Positions 18,128 through 27,398 of a stretch of 44,909 bases of DNA are shown in pieces. The stretch comes from DAONJL01 sp035405645 [NCBI: bacterium] (GTDB lineage: Bacteria > JAGOBX01 > DAONJL01). The DNA lies in assembly GCA_035405645.1 (NCBI GenBank), contig DAONJL010000015.1, forward strand, positions 1-44,909, in the 5' to 3' direction. Position numbers and translations under genes: made by a program. Positions within the stretch are counted from its first letter, which is position 1. The number at the start of each line of letters is the position of its first letter. The notes under the pieces were generated by a model, which saw only the letters and a program-made list of their open reading frames with translations, was not told where the DNA came from and did no database searches.

Positions 18128-18868
18128 ATGTTGAAAAAATTTTTAATTGTTATTTTTATTTTCAGTTTGTATACTTTTGCTTTTGCTGAATGGTTTTGTC
18201 CAGTCTGTAAAACAACAAATAAAGATGAATATCAATTTTGTTTAAATTGTGGTGCACCAAAAACAAAAAAGTCAATTAAAAAAGAGATTGAATTAATAAA
18301 ATGTTTGAATTGTGAAAAATTATTTAATAAAGAATTTCAATATTGTCCATATTGTGGTGCAGTAAATTATTTTTATGGTTCAAAAAAATCTGATGAAATA
18401 ATTGTATGGGGCGCAGGTAAAATAAAGCCAATAAAAGCCAGACCAGAAAAAGAAGATACAAAAAAAGAAGAAATTACACTAACTTCAACTCTTATTAAAT
18501 CTACAATTTTACCAGGTCTTGGACATTATTATTTAGATAAAGAATATAAAACTATTATTTTCTCAATATTAAGTTTAGGCACATTAGGTATGTCTATAAA
18601 TTATAAAATGAAAGCAGATGATTATTATGATAAATACAATTCTGTTGATTTAAATAAATTAAATTATAACCTGTTAGAAGAATATAAAAATAAAACTGAT
18701 GATTACAAAAAGAAATCAAATATTTTTTTAACAGCTGCAATTATTTGCTGGATTTATAATTTAGTTGATGTATATAAAGATTATAATCATTATATATTAG
18801 AACAAAAGAAAAAAGCAATAATGTTAAATGTTGAACCTAATCAAGTAAAAATTGAAAAAAAATTTTAG
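18128..18868 (+). CDS. Exported double zinc-ribbon protein with membrane segments
   Basis: A 246-residue protein with a convincing signal peptide (about residues 1-20, ending AFA), followed directly by zinc-ribbon pairs Cys24/27, Cys38/41, Cys59/62 and Cys73/76. The C-terminal half has the STILPGLGHYYLDKEY pattern and two hydrophobic segments (about 130-160 and 200-220), recalling DUF5683-type membrane proteins. The function is unknown. There is no Shine-Dalgarno sequence. It is followed by a large surface lipoprotein, so a role in envelope assembly is possible. Confidence 0.75.
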   Translation: MLKKFLIVIFIFSLYTFAFAEWFCPVCKTTNKDEYQFCLNCGAPKTKKSIKKEIELIKCLNCEKLFNKEFQYCPYCGAVNYFYGSKKSDEIIVWGAGKIKPIKARPEKEDTKKEEITLTSTLIKSTILPGLGHYYLDKEYKTIIFSILSLGTLGMSINYKMKADDYYDKYNSVDLNKLNYNLLEEYKNKTDDYKKKSNIFLTAAIICWIYNLVDVYKDYNHYILEQKKKAIMLNVEPNQVKIEKKF

Positions 18869-18874
18869 TAGATA

Positions 18875-21451
18875 ATGAGAAAGAAATTAATTTTATTAAT
18901 TGCAATTTATTTTAGCATAATATTTTTGGTAGCAGTTTTAATAAATTGTGGTTCCTATAATTTTAATCGTTCGATTGAGCGAACTACATATATAAGTGGA
19001 CAGGTAATTTTACCAAATTCAGTTATAAATTTAATTTCAGCAGCACCACCAATTAATAATCAAAACAATAAATCATTCAGTTCTACTACAAATATTCCAT
19101 TAGTTGGCGCAAAAGTTTATGTAAATTATGGTGGAGTAAAATACGAGACAACAACTGATGCAAATGGAAATTTCAAATTATATTTAGATGAAAATATTAT
19201 TAGCAAAAATGTGTATTTAATAAAAGTAGAAAAAGGCATAGGCAGTAAAACAATACGATTATTTTTATTAACAGAAAGTGATAATTATGGCAATATAAAT
19301 AATTGTTTAATTGACCATAACTCAACATTAAATTATTTGATTTATAAAAATTTTTTAAATCAGTATAAAAATTATTATTTGAAAAAGGAGAATCTAAATT
19401 ATTCAATCCTTAATGAAGATAATGTTCCGATAAAAAGAATATTATTAAACTTAATAGAAAACGAAATACCAATAACTGAATTAGAAACAAATCAAAAATT
19501 TTTATCAATATTAAAAAGAGGTGTTAATAATTTAAATGGTGTTATTGCTACGATCCCATATAATGGACAAAAAGATTTTTTCGCTTATGATGAAGTAAAA
19601 ATATTGTTCGGCACTGAAATGGATACAACAATAAACTGGCAAGATTTTCTTTCGTTTAATTATGCTGTAATAAGCAGTAATAATGTAGTTGTAGAATGGG
19701 ATACAGCAGGAAGAGTCTTGACAATTAAGCCAGGTTCAGCAGTTGACAAATTTTTAATTAATAAAGAACTAATATTTTCAATAAATGAAAAATTAAAAAC
19801 AAGTTCAGGACAAAAAATAGCACCATATCAATTAAAATTTTATACAACAGATATAGAACGGTTTGATATAAGTGATTATTTTATATTGGATAATTATTAT
19901 GAATATAAATATAATTATCAAGGTGAATATCAGACAATAACAAAAGATATAACACAAAAATTAATGACACCACAAATATTAAATTCAAAACAAGTGCAGA
20001 TGATAGGAGAGGATTACACAAATTATCAAACATTCACCTGTGATGAAAATGGATTATTATTGCATTCAGAAGCATTTTATACATATACACCACCAGTGAA
20101 ACTAACAGATAAAATTTGTTATAAAGGTTCTACTTATTCAACAAATAATAGTGGTGGAAATTTTATTTCAACAATCATAGAAAAAACATATATTGGAAAG
20201 TATACAGATGTATTAAAAATAGAATTAAAAGTAAAATACTCAAATGAAAATTTTTATAGACAGAAATTTTTATATTTTGCAAAAGGCGTCGGATTAATAA
20301 AAGAACATGATGTAGGATATTACAATAAAAATCTTAATGGTTATTATCAAAAAATTGAATTAATCGAACCTGATACAAATACAATATTAGATACATCAGA
20401 ATTTAAGATAGAGTGGAAAAAAGCAAGTTCACTAAATAGATACAAAATTGAATTTTCAAAAAATCAAAATTTTACTATAATCAATAAAACAGAAATAATA
20501 AATGGCAATTCACTAAATATAAATTTAAATGATACAGGTAATTACTATTTCAGAATCATAGCACTCACGCAAGATTCTCAACCATATTTATATTCTGATA
20601 CTTTTAATATTTATATTACTCAATCAGAATATTTAAATCCAGCAAATGAAATAGAGAATGCATTTGGTAATTATGTATATCAAAAATCATTATATCTACC
20701 TCAATTAAGTAGCGATACATCATATAAATATTTTTTAGTTAAATCACCAAATAATATGTTTATTGATTATGATACAGGATTAATTATCTGGTCACCTGAA
20801 CCATTAAATTCTGGTTTATTCAATGTCTTAATTTGTTTAACAAAACCTTCGATATTAGATAAAAAAATATATTATTACAATTATAAGATTTATCAGATAC
20901 CAGCTTCATTTATAAATTCATTTACTAATTATTCAGAAACATTTACTTTTTATGAAGATAATACATTTATTAAAAAGAAACCAACAGAAACATATACAGG
21001 AAAATATTATGTTTATTATGATACCATAGTTTTTAATTATTTTTCACCAATTACATATACCGAAACAGGCACAAATTTATATATTGGTTATGATTCAATA
21101 AGTTATATGTTGAATTACGATAAAAAGATATATAATTTAATAATAAGTGAAACAACAATAATAGATACAAGTTTAGAACCAGTCAAAAAACCAATAATAA
21201 TATCAACACCAAAAACAACTGCTTATGTTGAACAATACTATATTTATTGGCTAAAAGTTCAACCAGTATTATATAATGAAATTACATATCAATTATTAAT
21301 TTATCCAGAAGGAATGACAGTAGATGCAAATGGCTTAATTTTCTGGAAACCAACAAATCAATTTAAAAATAAAGAAGTAAATGTGACAATAAAAGTAATA
21401 GAAAAAAATGTAGGATATTCAACACAAACATTTTCAATAAATGTTAAATAA
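18875..21451 (+). CDS. Large surface lipoprotein with Ig-like domains
   Basis: An 858-residue lipoprotein. A signal helix ends in VLINC (lipid Cys25). Next comes a carboxypeptidase-regulatory-like fold (PLVGAKVYVNYGG to TTDANGNFKLYL, about 74-110), then a Big_5-like Ig domain (FAYDEVKILFGTEMD, about 235-330). A central beta-rich region is followed by FnIII-like and putative-Ig modules, including DYDTGLIIWSPEPLNSGLF and a C-terminal copy TVDANGLIFWKPTNQFK. These two 'DxxGLIxWxP' segments are the putative-Ig (He_PIG) signature. Probably a cell-surface adhesion or structural protein. No ribosome site is visible. Confidence 0.75.
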   Translation: MRKKLILLIAIYFSIIFLVAVLINCGSYNFNRSIERTTYISGQVILPNSVINLISAAPPINNQNNKSFSSTTNIPLVGAKVYVNYGGVKYETTTDANGNFKLYLDENIISKNVYLIKVEKGIGSKTIRLFLLTESDNYGNINNCLIDHNSTLNYLIYKNFLNQYKNYYLKKENLNYSILNEDNVPIKRILLNLIENEIPITELETNQKFLSILKRGVNNLNGVIATIPYNGQKDFFAYDEVKILFGTEMDTTINWQDFLSFNYAVISSNNVVVEWDTAGRVLTIKPGSAVDKFLINKELIFSINEKLKTSSGQKIAPYQLKFYTTDIERFDISDYFILDNYYEYKYNYQGEYQTITKDITQKLMTPQILNSKQVQMIGEDYTNYQTFTCDENGLLLHSEAFYTYTPPVKLTDKICYKGSTYSTNNSGGNFISTIIEKTYIGKYTDVLKIELKVKYSNENFYRQKFLYFAKGVGLIKEHDVGYYNKNLNGYYQKIELIEPDTNTILDTSEFKIEWKKASSLNRYKIEFSKNQNFTIINKTEIINGNSLNINLNDTGNYYFRIIALTQDSQPYLYSDTFNIYITQSEYLNPANEIENAFGNYVYQKSLYLPQLSSDTSYKYFLVKSPNNMFIDYDTGLIIWSPEPLNSGLFNVLICLTKPSILDKKIYYYNYKIYQIPASFINSFTNYSETFTFYEDNTFIKKKPTETYTGKYYVYYDTIVFNYFSPITYTETGTNLYIGYDSISYMLNYDKKIYNLIISETTIIDTSLEPVKKPIIISTPKTTAYVEQYYIYWLKVQPVLYNEITYQLLIYPEGMTVDANGLIFWKPTNQFKNKEVNVTIKVIEKNVGYSTQTFSINVK

Positions 21452-21474
21452 CCATTTCCATTGCATAAAATAAT

Positions 21475-23022
21475 ATGAAATTATTTAAATCATTTACAAT
21501 TGTAAGTGGCGCAACATTTATTAGCAGAATAACAGGTTATTTAAGAGATACAGTGTTTGCATATATATTTGGTGCAAATAATATTACTGATGCATTTTAT
21601 CTTGCTTTCACAATCCCAAATTTTTTTAGAAACTTACTTGCAGAAGGCGCATTAAGTACTGCTATTATTCCAATTTATTCAGAAGAATTAAATAAAAAAG
21701 ATTTCAAAGAAGCAAATAAAAATATATCAAATTTAATTTCTTTTCTTATAACACTATCATTAATAATAACTATATTAGGAATAATTTTTAGCCCAGAACT
21801 TATAACAATAATTGCACCTGGTTTTGAAAAAAAGAACATTTCTTCATTAGCAGTAAAATTATTAAGAATAATGTTTCCTTTTTTATTTTTCGTTTCTGTT
21901 TCTGCAATGATAATGGGCGTATTAAATACATTAAAGCATTTTTTATGGCCTTCGCTTGCGCAATCATTTTATAATCTCACACAAATAATAATGATTGGCT
22001 GCTTTTCTACATATTTTGGAAAAACAATAGAAGAAAAAATATTTGTTGCTGCTTATGCTGTTTTAATTGGTGAATTTTTACATATTCTTGTGCAATTACC
22101 AACATTAATCAAAAAAAAATTTAACTATATTTTTTATATAAATATAAAATCAGAAGTTTTAAAAAGGGGACTAAAACTTTTAATTCCTGCTATTTTTGGA
22201 ATGTCAATTATTCAATTAAATTTAATTGTTGATAGTATTCTGGGTTCTTATTTAGAAAAAGGTAGTATATCATATTTATATTATAGCAATCGTTTATTAC
22301 AATTTCCACTTGCACTATTTGGAATAAGTATAGGAACTGTTCTTTTACCATTAGCTTCAGAACTCGTAGCAAAAAAAGAATACGAAACATTAAATACAAA
22401 ATTAATCTCTTCATTAAAAATAATGTTGCTATTTATTATACCATCAATTTCAGGTTTCTGGCTATTAGGAAAAGAAATAATTACAGTATTATTTGAACAT
22501 GGAAAATTTACTGCTGATGATACATATAAAACATATTGTGCACTTGCTGTTTATTCTGCTGGTTTAATTTCCTATTCTGCTGTTAAAATTTTTTCTTCTA
22601 TTTATTATGCATATCAGGATACAAAAACACCAGTTAAATTTGCTGTTATTTCTTTGATTTTAAATATCATAATAAAGATAATTATAATTTTTTTATGGAC
22701 AAAATATTTTTCCTACAAAGAGTATCGATTTATTGGATTAACATTTGGTACTGCTTTTGCCTCTACATTTAATCTTTTTTTATTAGCGAAAAATTTGAAA
22801 TTTAAAATGGGTAAATTTTTTAGATTAAAATTTTTACTATCAGACTTTTTAAAAATTTTATTAATTAATTTAATTGTTTTTATTGTTATTTTTTTTCTTA
22901 AAACTTATATCGAACAATTAAATAAATATTTAGAACTATGTATTTTATTAGGATTTTTTGCTTCTCTTTATTTTCTCTTATTAAGATTTTTTAAATTTGA
23001 TTTCAAGATATTTAATATTTAA
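21475..23022 (+). CDS. murJ: Lipid II flippase MurJ
   Basis: A 515-residue MOP-superfamily membrane protein with about 13-14 helices. The opening (SGATFISRITGYLRDTVFA), FGANNITDAFYLAFTIPNFFRNLLAEGA and the later FEHGKFTADDT segment are MurJ/MviN signatures. It flips lipid II across the inner membrane for peptidoglycan synthesis. No Shine-Dalgarno sequence precedes the ATG. The stop overlaps the convergent gene's stop in a shared TTAA (23019-23022). Confidence 0.95.
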   Translation: MKLFKSFTIVSGATFISRITGYLRDTVFAYIFGANNITDAFYLAFTIPNFFRNLLAEGALSTAIIPIYSEELNKKDFKEANKNISNLISFLITLSLIITILGIIFSPELITIIAPGFEKKNISSLAVKLLRIMFPFLFFVSVSAMIMGVLNTLKHFLWPSLAQSFYNLTQIIMIGCFSTYFGKTIEEKIFVAAYAVLIGEFLHILVQLPTLIKKKFNYIFYINIKSEVLKRGLKLLIPAIFGMSIIQLNLIVDSILGSYLEKGSISYLYYSNRLLQFPLALFGISIGTVLLPLASELVAKKEYETLNTKLISSLKIMLLFIIPSISGFWLLGKEIITVLFEHGKFTADDTYKTYCALAVYSAGLISYSAVKIFSSIYYAYQDTKTPVKFAVISLILNIIIKIIIIFLWTKYFSYKEYRFIGLTFGTAFASTFNLFLLAKNLKFKMGKFFRLKFLLSDFLKILLINLIVFIVIFFLKTYIEQLNKYLELCILLGFFASLYFLLLRFFKFDFKIFNI

Positions 23023-24725
23023 AAAGATAAATCAGTCCTTTTAAAAATAATAAATTCGGGATTTAAATGAAGCATATCATCAGTAATGGTTGGAGTTTTA
23101 TTTAATTTAAAACAAAATAATTGAAGTGGATATTTTTTATCATAAATTATTTTATATTCGTTTGAATTAAATAAATAATCAATTAAAGCAAATTCATTAA
23201 TTTTCATTTTATCTTTCAACCTAAAATAATGTCGAACAATATAATTGCTTAAGAAAAAATAATCTGGTTTTTGTTTTAATAATTCATCTTTTGATTTTAT
23301 ATTCAGTAAATAATAATTAAAAATATTTATTGGCGGAGAATTATACGCAATAGAGGAATCATAATGACCAATAGTAGAAAATTTTGGAATATTATTTTTT
23401 ATCCATAAACCAGTTTCATAACGAGTATCAATATTTAAAAAATAGTTAAAATAGATAAAATCATAAGTAATAAAACTTATAAATATAAAAGCTAAAATGA
23501 AGTAAGAAAATTTTTTTGTAAATTTAATAATGATATCAACCATTATAATATTTAAAACAGGAATAAATATTAATAAATAATGATAAGCAACATATTTTGA
23601 AGTGGCATAAAATAAATAATAAATAAAAATATAAATAATGAGAATTATTTTTTCTTTAGATCGCCAGAATAAAAAAGGTGATAAAATTAAAGTTAAAGCA
23701 GCGAGAATAGTATACAATAAACCTAAACCATTATAAATAAGTGAAGAAAAAATATTTATAAACATTGGCGGAATAAATAAAGAATTATAGCCCCAGCCAA
23801 ATTCTTTTACATTTTTTATAGTCTGAAAATCAATAAATACTTTTTTAAAAGATAATAATAAATATGGATTAATACATAGAAAAATTATTATGCTTAGAAT
23901 GCAAGAGAAAATAAAATGTTTATTTAGAATTTTGGAATTATTAAAAAGATGAGCAACAAAAAAAACGAAAAAAATTGGTAATGAAGTATATTTAGAACTG
24001 AGTGCCAATCCAATAGAAATACAACAAAAAATATAAGTTTTCAAATCTTTATTATTTATTAAAATAATACAAAAATATAAGGTTAATAAAGAGAAAAAAG
24101 CAGCAGGAATATCTGATGATAAAAATTTTGACCAGTAAATATTTAATGGTAAAAAAATGATTAATAAAGTTGAAAAAAAAACAATATTTTTCTGATTGTA
24201 AATTTTTTTAGTAATTAAAAATACTAATATTGAAATGCAGGCACCAAATGCTGCACAAATAAAACGACCAATTAAAAACAATCTGGCAAATTCATCAGGA
24301 TTTAGATAATAAAAATAAATATCAGGTATTAAAATAACTAAACCAAAAATATGAAAAATTTTAATTAAAACACCAGTTAGATAAATTAAAAAAGCTGGAT
24401 ATATATAAAAATTAGGGTCAAAATTTAATTTTGCTGGTTTCATTGAAGCAAGTGCTTTTAATATATATTGTTCATCAGGTTGATATGTTCTAATTATATT
24501 CAATAAAAATTTTATATCATCTTTAAAATAAGCAGTTTGATGTGATGATTTCCAATTATCTCCATTTAAAACATTTTTTATTTTTTCTAATGCTATAGAA
24601 CTTTGATTTTTTTCAATTATTAATTTACTTCTTTTAGATGATGGTAAACCCCATTTTATTCCAATACTTATTAAAACAAAAGAAACTAAAAAAATAAAAA
24701 ATGATAAAAAAAATTTTTTAAACAT
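23019..24725 (-). CDS. GT-C family membrane glycosyltransferase (PMT/ArnT-like)
   Basis: A 568-residue polytopic protein. A first helix is followed by a long extracytoplasmic loop, then about ten helices including ALSSKYTSLPIFFVFF and a FLPLNIYWSKFLSSDIPAAFF segment typical of the PMT_2/GT39-like group, and a soluble C-terminal region with YETGLWIKNNIP and YHDSS-like elements. The likely reaction is sugar transfer from a polyprenyl phosphate outside the inner membrane; donor and acceptor are unknown. The ATG lies eight bases after the -10 box, so the mRNA appears leaderless. Confidence 0.7.
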   Translation of the reverse strand: MFKKFFLSFFIFLVSFVLISIGIKWGLPSSKRSKLIIEKNQSSIALEKIKNVLNGDNWKSSHQTAYFKDDIKFLLNIIRTYQPDEQYILKALASMKPAKLNFDPNFYIYPAFLIYLTGVLIKIFHIFGLVILIPDIYFYYLNPDEFARLFLIGRFICAAFGACISILVFLITKKIYNQKNIVFFSTLLIIFLPLNIYWSKFLSSDIPAAFFSLLTLYFCIILINNKDLKTYIFCCISIGLALSSKYTSLPIFFVFFVAHLFNNSKILNKHFIFSCILSIIIFLCINPYLLLSFKKVFIDFQTIKNVKEFGWGYNSLFIPPMFINIFSSLIYNGLGLLYTILAALTLILSPFLFWRSKEKIILIIYIFIYYLFYATSKYVAYHYLLIFIPVLNIIMVDIIIKFTKKFSYFILAFIFISFITYDFIYFNYFLNIDTRYETGLWIKNNIPKFSTIGHYDSSIAYNSPPINIFNYYLLNIKSKDELLKQKPDYFFLSNYIVRHYFRLKDKMKINEFALIDYLFNSNEYKIIYDKKYPLQLFCFKLNKTPTITDDMLHLNPEFIIFKRTDLSF

Positions 24726-24733
24726 ACTTTAAG

Positions 24734-24762
24734 ATATTATTTTTAAAAACCTTTTTTGTCAA
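24734..24762 (-). promoter_or_regulatory. Promoter of the minus-strand GT-C gene, possibly leaderless
   Basis: Minus-strand TTGACA (24762-24757), a 17-base spacer and TAATAT (24739-24734). The ATG at 24725 begins eight bases after the -10, leaving a leader of about zero to three bases and no ribosome site. Confidence 0.65.
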
Positions 24763-24769
24763 ATAATTA

Positions 24770-24798
24770 TTGACAATTAAACTATTTTTTTATAAAAA
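24770..24798 (+). promoter_or_regulatory. Promoter of the GDP-fucose synthase gene
   Basis: TTGACA (24770-24775), 17 bases, TAAAAA (24793-24798); a TATAAA two bases earlier is an alternative -10. The -35 box lies seven bases from that of the divergent promoter, and together they form an inverted repeat around 24756-24776. Confidence 0.55.
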
Positions 24799-24824
24799 GA
24801 TAATATTAACTGGAGTAATTAGTT

Positions 24825-25760
24825 ATGATTGACTTAAGAAATAAAAAAATATTATTAACTGGTGGTGCTGGTTTTTTAGGAAGTTTTGTTTATGAAAAAT
24901 TAAAAGCATATCAACCAGCAGATATTTATATTCCACGCTCAAAAGAATGTGATTTACGAATAGAAGCAAATGTTCAAAAATTAATGGCAACATATAAACC
25001 TGATATAGTTATACATTTAGCAGCAGTAGTTGGTGGCATTGGAGCTAATAGATTAAATCCGGGAAAATTTTTTTATGATAATATCTCAATGGGCATACAT
25101 TTATTAGAAGAAGCGAGAAAAATAAATGTATTAAAGTATGTGAATGTTGGAACAATTTGCGCCTATCCAAAATTTACACCTGTTCCTTTTAAAGAAGAAA
25201 ATTTATGGGATGGTTATCCAGAAGAAACGAATGCACCTTATGGTATAGCAAAAAAAGCATTATTAGTTCAATGCCAATCATATAGACAACAATATGGAAT
25301 GAATGCAATTTATCTATTGCCAGTTAATTTATATGGACCACGAGATAATTTTGATTTAGAGACTTCACATGTAATACCAGCATTAATAAAAAAATGTGTA
25401 GAAGCAAAACGAAGAAATGAAGATAAAATAATCGTCTGGGGCACTGGAAATGCAACACGAGAATTTTTATATGTAGAAGATTGCGCAGAAGCAATAATTC
25501 AGGCAACATTAAAATATGATGGTTCTGAACCAGTTAATATTGGTTCTGGTATGGAAATTTCAATAAAAAATTTAGTTCAACTTATTTGCAGTTTAATAGG
25601 TTTTAAAGGTAAAATAGAATGGGATACAACAAAACCAGATGGTCAACCGCGCCGATGCCTTGATACAACAAAAGCATATAAATATTTTGGGTGGAAAGCA
25701 ACGACAGATTTTCGTGAAGGTTTAAAAAAGACGATTCAATGGTTTGAAGAACATTATTAA
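24825..25760 (+). CDS. fcl: GDP-L-fucose synthase
   Basis: A 311-residue short-chain epimerase/reductase that converts GDP-4-keto-6-deoxymannose to GDP-L-fucose using NADPH. The NADP loop is GGAGFLG (13-19), the catalytic pair is Tyr139-x3-Lys143, and [20 protein letters not shown] and [16 protein letters not shown] match WcaG/Fcl closely. The partner gmd is not in the window, so its substrate must be made elsewhere. A GGAG ribosome site is present. Product GDP-fucose would feed the neighbouring glycosyltransferases. Confidence 0.92.
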   Translation: MIDLRNKKILLTGGAGFLGSFVYEKLKAYQPADIYIPRSKECDLRIEANVQKLMATYKPDIVIHLAAVVGGIGANRLNPGKFFYDNISMGIHLLEEARKINVLKYVNVGTICAYPKFTPVPFKEENLWDGYPEETNAPYGIAKKALLVQCQSYRQQYGMNAIYLLPVNLYGPRDNFDLETSHVIPALIKKCVEAKRRNEDKIIVWGTGNATREFLYVEDCAEAIIQATLKYDGSEPVNIGSGMEISIKNLVQLICSLIGFKGKIEWDTTKPDGQPRRCLDTTKAYKYFGWKATTDFREGLKKTIQWFEEHY

Positions 25761-25773
25761 AAGGTGAATAAAA

Positions 25774-27213
25774 ATGGAAGATTCAAAAAAAGAGACACAT
25801 AGTGAAATAATAAAAAATTTTTACAATAATAATGTTGAGAAATTTGTTGAATATTCCAAAAAAAATAAATATTATTATGAATACATTATTAAATTATTGA
25901 AATTTCTAATACCACCAAATAAAAGAATACTTGAGATTGGTTGTGGAATTGCAGGTTATTTAAAGCATCTAAATCCTTCGTTAGGAGTAGGTATTGATAT
26001 TGCAGAAAATATTATAAAGTATAATAAAGAAAAATATCCAGAATTTGATTTTTATGTATGTGATTATCAAAAAGAAAAAGTTGAAGGTAAATTTGATTAT
26101 ATAATAATTTGTAATACAATTGGTGATTTAGAAGATATTTGGCAAGTTTTTAGAAATTTAAAAGATAACTGCAATAGGGATACGAAAATTGTAATAATTT
26201 ATTATAATCATTTATGGGAACCAATTTTATGGTTAGCAGAAGAGTTAAAATTAAAAGTAAAATTACCAGCACAAAATTGGTTGAATTATAAAGATATACA
26301 AAACTTATTATATTTGAATGGTTTTGAAATTATTAAATATGGTTATGAATGTATATTTCCATATTATATTCCAATATTATCAGAAACAATAAATAAAATT
26401 TTTTCAAATTTACCAATAATCCACCGATTGAATTTAATCAGTTGGATGATAGCAAAACCAATGTATGAACCTGCCAATCCATTAAATCAATATTCGGTAT
26501 CAGTAATAATTCCTTGTAAAAATGAAAGAGAAAATATAGAAGGTGCAGTATATCGCACACCAAATATGGGTTTGCACACTGAATTAATTTTTGTTGATGG
26601 AAATTCAACAGATGGAACAAAAGAAAAAATACTTGAACTAATAGAAAAAGAAAAAGGAAATAAAGATATAAAATTACTAGAACAAAAAGGGAAAGGAAAA
26701 GCAGATGCTGTGCGACTTGGTTTTTCTGCGGCAACAAATGATGTATTAATGATTCTTGATAGTGATTTAACTGTAACACCAGAAGATTTAATAAAATTTT
26801 ATAAAGCACTTGAAGAAGGAAAGGGTGAATTTATAAATGGTAGTCGATTAACTTATAATATGGAAGAAGGTGCAATGAGAACAATAAATTTTTTAGGTAA
26901 TAAATTTTTTGCACTTATTTTTTCTTTTTTATTAAATCAACGAATTAAAGATACACTTTGTGGCACTAAAGTTTTATTTAAAAAAGATTATAAAGAAATA
27001 GAAGCCAATCGAAGTTATTTTGGTGATTTTGACCCATTTGGTGATTTTGACTTACTCTTTGGTGCTGCTAAAAATAATCTTAAAATAATTGAAATTCCGA
27101 TTCGTTACAAAGCACGAAGTTATGGTGATACAAAAATCAGTAGATTTAAACATGGCTGGCTCTTGTTAAAAATGGCTATTTATGGTTTTATTAAATTAAA
27201 ATTAGCAAAATAA
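25774..27213 (+). CDS. Methyltransferase-GT2 fusion protein
   Basis: A 479-residue two-domain protein. Residues about 1-225 form a class I SAM methyltransferase (ILEIGCGIAGY at 52-62, GVGIDIAENI, then an IIICNTIGDL strand). Residues about 240-479 form a DPM1-like GT2 domain (SVIIPCKNERENIE, FVDGNSTDGT, catalytic metal site DSDL at 329-332, then GSR and CGTKVLFKK). The GT2 part suggests sugar transfer to a polyprenyl phosphate, which would supply donors for the GT-C enzymes here. It follows fcl by 13 bases with AGGTGA as ribosome site. Confidence 0.85.
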   Translation: MEDSKKETHSEIIKNFYNNNVEKFVEYSKKNKYYYEYIIKLLKFLIPPNKRILEIGCGIAGYLKHLNPSLGVGIDIAENIIKYNKEKYPEFDFYVCDYQKEKVEGKFDYIIICNTIGDLEDIWQVFRNLKDNCNRDTKIVIIYYNHLWEPILWLAEELKLKVKLPAQNWLNYKDIQNLLYLNGFEIIKYGYECIFPYYIPILSETINKIFSNLPIIHRLNLISWMIAKPMYEPANPLNQYSVSVIIPCKNERENIEGAVYRTPNMGLHTELIFVDGNSTDGTKEKILELIEKEKGNKDIKLLEQKGKGKADAVRLGFSAATNDVLMILDSDLTVTPEDLIKFYKALEEGKGEFINGSRLTYNMEEGAMRTINFLGNKFFALIFSFLLNQRIKDTLCGTKVLFKKDYKEIEANRSYFGDFDPFGDFDLLFGAAKNNLKIIEIPIRYKARSYGDTKISRFKHGWLLLKMAIYGFIKLKLAK

Positions 27214-27322
27214 TTTTTTCACGCCTATAATTTCATTTTGAGAAAAATAACTTTTTCTTTTAAATTAATTCTTAACAATTATTTAATAAATACGGTTTGA
27301 TGCTGAAAAATAATATAAAAAT

Positions 27323-27398
27323 TGGAGCGGGCAACGGGCTTCGAACCCGCGACCTCAAGCTTGGGAAGCTCGCGCTCTACCAACTGAGCTATACCCGC
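27323..27398 (-). tRNA. tRNA-Gly (anticodon CCC)
   Basis: A full cloverleaf on the minus strand, 76 bases including an encoded CCA. The acceptor GCGGGTA pairs with TGCCCGC. The D stem is GCTC/GAGC. The anticodon stem CGAGC/GCTTG encloses the loop TTCCCAA, so the anticodon is CCC, reading GGG. The T arm is GCGGG-TTCGAAG-CCCGT. The 5' end directly abuts the TGA of the upstream lipoprotein gene, so it is probably cut out of that mRNA by RNase P. Confidence 0.95.

Noticed and set aside
26438-26809. A 123-codon minus-strand frame inside the methyltransferase-GT2 gene
   Set aside because: Leu/Phe/Tyr-rich low-complexity translation antisense to a conserved domain, without a ribosome site.
27240-27258. 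Hairpin AGAAAAA/TTTTTCT after the fusion gene
   Set aside because: Only A-T pairs plus one G-C; too weak to call a terminator in such AT-rich sequence.
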